Of a stretch of 64,000 bases of DNA, positions 62,001 through 64,000 are shown one piece after another. The stretch covers positions 8,916,240 through 8,980,239 of the forward strand of contig BROE01000020.1 in the NCBI GenBank assembly GCA_036571765.1. The letters are read 5' to 3'. This stretch comes from Plecoglossus altivelis. Taxonomy: Eukaryota; Chordata; Actinopteri; Osmeriformes; Plecoglossidae. Numbering within the stretch: the stretch's first letter is position 1; every line of letters starts with the position of its first letter. A program made the position numbers and the translations under genes. The notes below the pieces were generated by a model. The model worked only from the letters and a program-made list of their open reading frames with translations. It had not been told where the DNA came from and did no database searches.

Positions 62001-64000
62001 TCATCCTCAGATTTCTGGCCTGGACGGTAAAAAGGAAATTATGAACACAAGCGTTCAGTACAATTACAGACATTTCACACTGCTTTAAACAGAGAAGGTT
62101 GAGTACACAAAGATGTTTACGTTACCTGTGCAGATCTTACAGTTGAGGTCAAATAGGTGGGCTCTGTGCTCAGCCGTCGTATCTTTCAACATGCTGCTAA
62201 AGATATCTGGCATTGCACTGCCACTGGTGGCCACACTGGAGCCCTGAGCAGAGCCAGAAGGGACAGAGCTAGACTCCTCCTGTTCCTGAGAATGGATGAC
62301 ACGGTTAAATGACTGCCCTCAATATGACTCCTGCTGCTTCTTAGGAGTCCACTGATCACAATCTCACTGTATACAACAAGAATCCCGATTGGGTCGGATT
62401 TCTGACAAATGATTAATTTGGCGGAAATAATGTGATTAGAGCATTGCAGTAGGCTTCAGTAGGAAAATGGGACAACGAAGAGTGCAGGACAGTGTGCCAA
62501 GAGTGTTAATCTGGAAGTTGCATGTGGTTCTTGTAATTCTCCATCTGATCGTGCAAGCGTGAAAACTTCAGGGAAATGCGCCTGAAGAGGGGGAAAGTGG
62601 AAAATAGAGAAGGAAGAGACCCCACTTACTGCAGCAGAAGCCATGCGAGGAGACGGAGAGGTGGCAGGGATACATACGTCTCCGTCAGACATGGGGGGGG
62701 CGTCCTCACTGTCGACGTAAGGAGGACCTGTCTCATTCCTGTGGCCTGCTCTGGCGTGGCCACTCTGGGGACGGGCGTTGGGGGGCTGTGCAGGCAGAGA
62801 CAGCATCCGTGTTAGAGAATTCTACAGGAAGGCCCCGTAGCAAAATTCGACTGAGGAATGTGTCGATTATGTTTAACAGGAACGGGATGGAAGTCAGTGA
62901 TCCATATGAGTTCGCTTTAACACTCTTTGCTTTAAGACTTTCGTGAATGACTGTCTGCCTTGATGTAGAGCAGGAATATAGTTACCTCTGAGCTGTCAGG
63001 CTTACGCCACTCTGAGATCTCCTTAGAAAGAAGTTCCTCAGCACTCAGTCTCACCAGTCTAAAGGGGCTGACCTCCCCCCAGACCACCCTGTAGAACAGA
63101 CCCTAAGAGGATACAGGCATGAATTCAATTGCGTTCAGTTATCTCAAATGACAAATCACTGACATTGGTTAAAACAGGTTAAATCAACAGGTCATCAACA
63201 GAATTAAACTACATTTTCATGTATTAGAATTTTACATAGATTTCTGCAGTCAGTATTAAGTTTTCCTGAGCAAACAGCAAGAATTTAGAATTTAGCCCTC
63301 GATACAGAGCTTTTACGTGCAGACTCAGCATGGTTTCAGTAGGATTTATTGCACGTAAATCAATTGTAGCATGTAAAATCATGCATGTGTTGTGAAGTGT
63401 GCTTCTTCGCCTGAGTAATTTTCTTTCCTAATGACACGGCACTCGGGGGGGTGAGGGGACTCCCCAGCCAGGAAACATGCTAAATCCAGTCACGCATCAT
63501 CAACCTGTGATACGTACATGCGTTGACAGCATTCATCTGCCCTAACAGATAAATGATTACAAAAATACATGTATACACAGACTGTAAAAACCGTGTAGAC
63601 TGACCTTGTTTTTGGGGTCTTTCAGATTGAACATTAGGGACCTGTACTTGTTCTTGTACTTGCTGTCCGTGTTAAGGCACAGGTTGAACATCTCCTTCTC
63701 AATGGTAACAGCCAGTTTCCCCACCTCACTCTCAGACATGTTCAAATCGTCACTGTCACTCACCCTGAAACGAAACCATTAAAGCAATTAACAATTCAAT
63801 TGTGACAGAGCTCGTTTCAAGTTGAAGTGACTTGAATTATATCTAGCATCAGCTCACCTCTTATAGAGGATGTCGGTGAGTGAGCGCCGGATGTTCTGTC
63901 TCATCTGGTTGTTGGGTGGAGGCAGAGAGGGCATGGTGGAGGCTGCAGCCGGAGGCTGGGGAGGCCTGGGGGAGGACGACTGGCTCTGACTGGAGGGGGC
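56010..64000 (-). CDS. dido1: Death-inducer obliterator 1 (DIDO1), long isoform, 3' ten exons (5' part outside window)
   Basis: Exons, 5' to 3' on the minus strand: 64000(partial)-63858, 63764-63605, 63102-62986, 62785-62630, 62285-62126, 62019-61533, 61324-61177, 60989-60900, 60810-60615 and 59530-56010 (TAA at 56012-56010). All junctions are GT-AG and in phase, giving about 1,725 residues here. Order: TFIIS central domain (RRSLTDILYKR, IEKEMFNL, KYRSLMFNLKDPKN, RLSAEELLSKEISEW); the HLFDLNCKICTG motif; SPOC domain (WKGFINMHTVAKFVTKAY, DTIHIGGRISP, ELCLIRFHPATEEEE, FGVVANNNRR, RPNLLLGLVICQK); YDPEEEYDPSMGY; a coiled coil (NKQIEEQKRQLEEQEE); Pro/Gly-rich segments; an RD/RE tail. DIDO1 is a nuclear chromatin and RNA polymerase II factor; the SPOC domain of this family reads phosphorylated Pol II CTD. 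The PHD finger and N-terminus lie beyond 64,000. The coiled coil and RD tail separate it from PHF3. Confidence 0.95.
56096..56535 (-). repeat. dido1: Arg/Asp/Glu (RD/RE) repeat-coding tail of dido1
   Basis: The minus strand encodes tandem RDRERD, RERERGRERE, RDKDIRDRDR and similar hexamer-type units over about 145 residues. The DNA is built from CGGTCTCTGTC-like units on the plus strand. Mixed-charge RD/RE tails are typical of nuclear speckle and RNA-processing proteins and occur at the C-terminus of mammalian DIDO3. Because the DNA repeat is nearly stop-free in several frames, it yields long spurious open frames on both strands. Confidence 0.93.
56880..57890 (-). other. dido1: Pro/Gly-rich segment of dido1 with degenerate GPPPMQG-type repeats
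   Basis: The minus strand encodes runs such as GPPPMSVPPPMQGLHPMCG, PPPGPPPQTIMPPRGLPHPF and GPPPRFNYPGPGGPPPPFAG. The most regular units are PPPMxGL/PPIxVPP (about 57860-57700). The segment is expected to be disordered. It is continuous with the rest of the last exon and intact, with no stop or frameshift. Confidence 0.85.
58354..58390 (-). repeat. dido1: Polyproline-coding trinucleotide tract in dido1
   Basis: The plus strand shows (GGT)n with two GGC interruptions. Read on the minus strand it encodes 12 consecutive prolines between STS and SGQLSE. It is a likely site of length variation and a possible WW/SH3/profilin contact, the latter by general knowledge of polyproline segments only. 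Confidence 0.9.
59531..60614 (-). other. dido1: dido1 intron before the last exon
   Basis: A 1,084-nt intron starting GTAAGAATTTG and ending CTTGTAG, AT-rich. The open frames inside it (for example 60167-60385 plus and 60044-60238 minus) show no domain and are taken as chance. Confidence 0.8.
60615..61324 (-). other. dido1: dido1 exons encoding the SPOC domain
   Basis: Three exons (61324-61177, 60989-60900, 60810-60615), plus the first codons of the last exon (59530 leftward), make up the SPOC domain. Seen in order: ETALFLSGQEMIWKGFINM, FVTKAYLVSGSFEYL, LPDTIHIGGRISPTTVWDYV, ELCLIRFHPATEEEEVAYVS, FGVVANNNRRIKDLYLIPL and LLPFDGPG, then RPNLLLGLVICQK. Basic residues that bind phosphoserine in PHF3/DIDO1 SPOC domains fall in these blocks, but their exact assignment needs structural alignment. 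Confidence 0.92.
62986..64000 (-). other. dido1: dido1 exons encoding the TFIIS central (domain II) region
   Basis: Three consecutive exons (64000-63858 partial, 63764-63605, 63102-62986) carry the helical TFIIS domain II. A proline-rich linker is followed by NNQMRQNIRRSLTDILYKR, then EVGKLAVTIEKEMFNLCL and the YKNKYRSLMFNLKDPKNK block, then FYRVVWGEVSPFRLVRL and SAEELLSKEISEW. This domain mediates contact with RNA polymerase II in TFIIS and related proteins. The zinc-ribbon domain III of true TFIIS is absent, as expected for DIDO/PHF3/SPOCD1 proteins. Confidence 0.93.

Noticed and set aside
1..64000. CRISPR arrays, operons, ribosome-binding sites, replication origins
   Set aside because: The window is vertebrate nuclear DNA. 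The tandem repeats seen are contiguous minisatellites without unique spacers, and no bacterial signals apply.

Overview
This is a vertebrate nuclear window, almost certainly from a ray-finned (teleost) fish. The genes are split by GT-AG introns, the non-coding DNA is AT-rich with many CA/GT microsatellites, and there is a 424-base assembly gap. The coding content matches three genes that lie on human 20q13.33 (CDH4, OGFR, DIDO1). No prokaryotic features are present. The species cannot be named from the sequence alone.

Layout. Positions 1-9,775 hold the 5' end of a classical type I cadherin on the minus strand, best called cdh4 (R-cadherin): promoter, exon 1 (signal peptide), a short intron 1, exon 2 (start of the prodomain), then at least 8.4 kb of intron 2 running off the left edge. 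Positions 9,776 to about 51,000 are a roughly 41-kb stretch with no recognisable intact gene. It holds microsatellites, a 32-bp and a 22-bp minisatellite, a tRNA-Cys relic, a probable tRNA-derived SINE, a possible LINE scrap and several homeodomain-site-rich blocks that look like candidate conserved enhancers. At about 51.04-51.70 kb (minus) lies a decayed TASK-type two-pore K+ channel (KCNK15-like) with a frameshift, stops and a destroyed selectivity filter.

Positions 51,831-54,597 (plus) encode a complete seven-exon ogfr (opioid growth factor receptor) gene predicted to make 625 residues. Its last exon carries three near-identical 195-bp tandem units. Its promoter carries adjacent STAT (GAS) and IRF (ISRE) consensus sites. 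From 64,000 down to 56,010 (minus) are the last ten exons of dido1 (death inducer-obliterator 1, long DIDO3-type form): TFIIS central domain, SPOC domain, a short coiled coil, Pro/Gly-rich segments and a C-terminal Arg/Asp/Glu repeat tail. The upstream PHD-finger exons lie outside the window. ogfr and dido1 converge tail to tail, with poly(A) signals for both strands within about 550 bp.

I found no novel multi-gene system. The most informative points are the interferon-type promoter and expanding coding repeat of ogfr, the dead K+ channel beside it, and the rearranged synteny that puts cdh4's 5' flank against ogfr-dido1.
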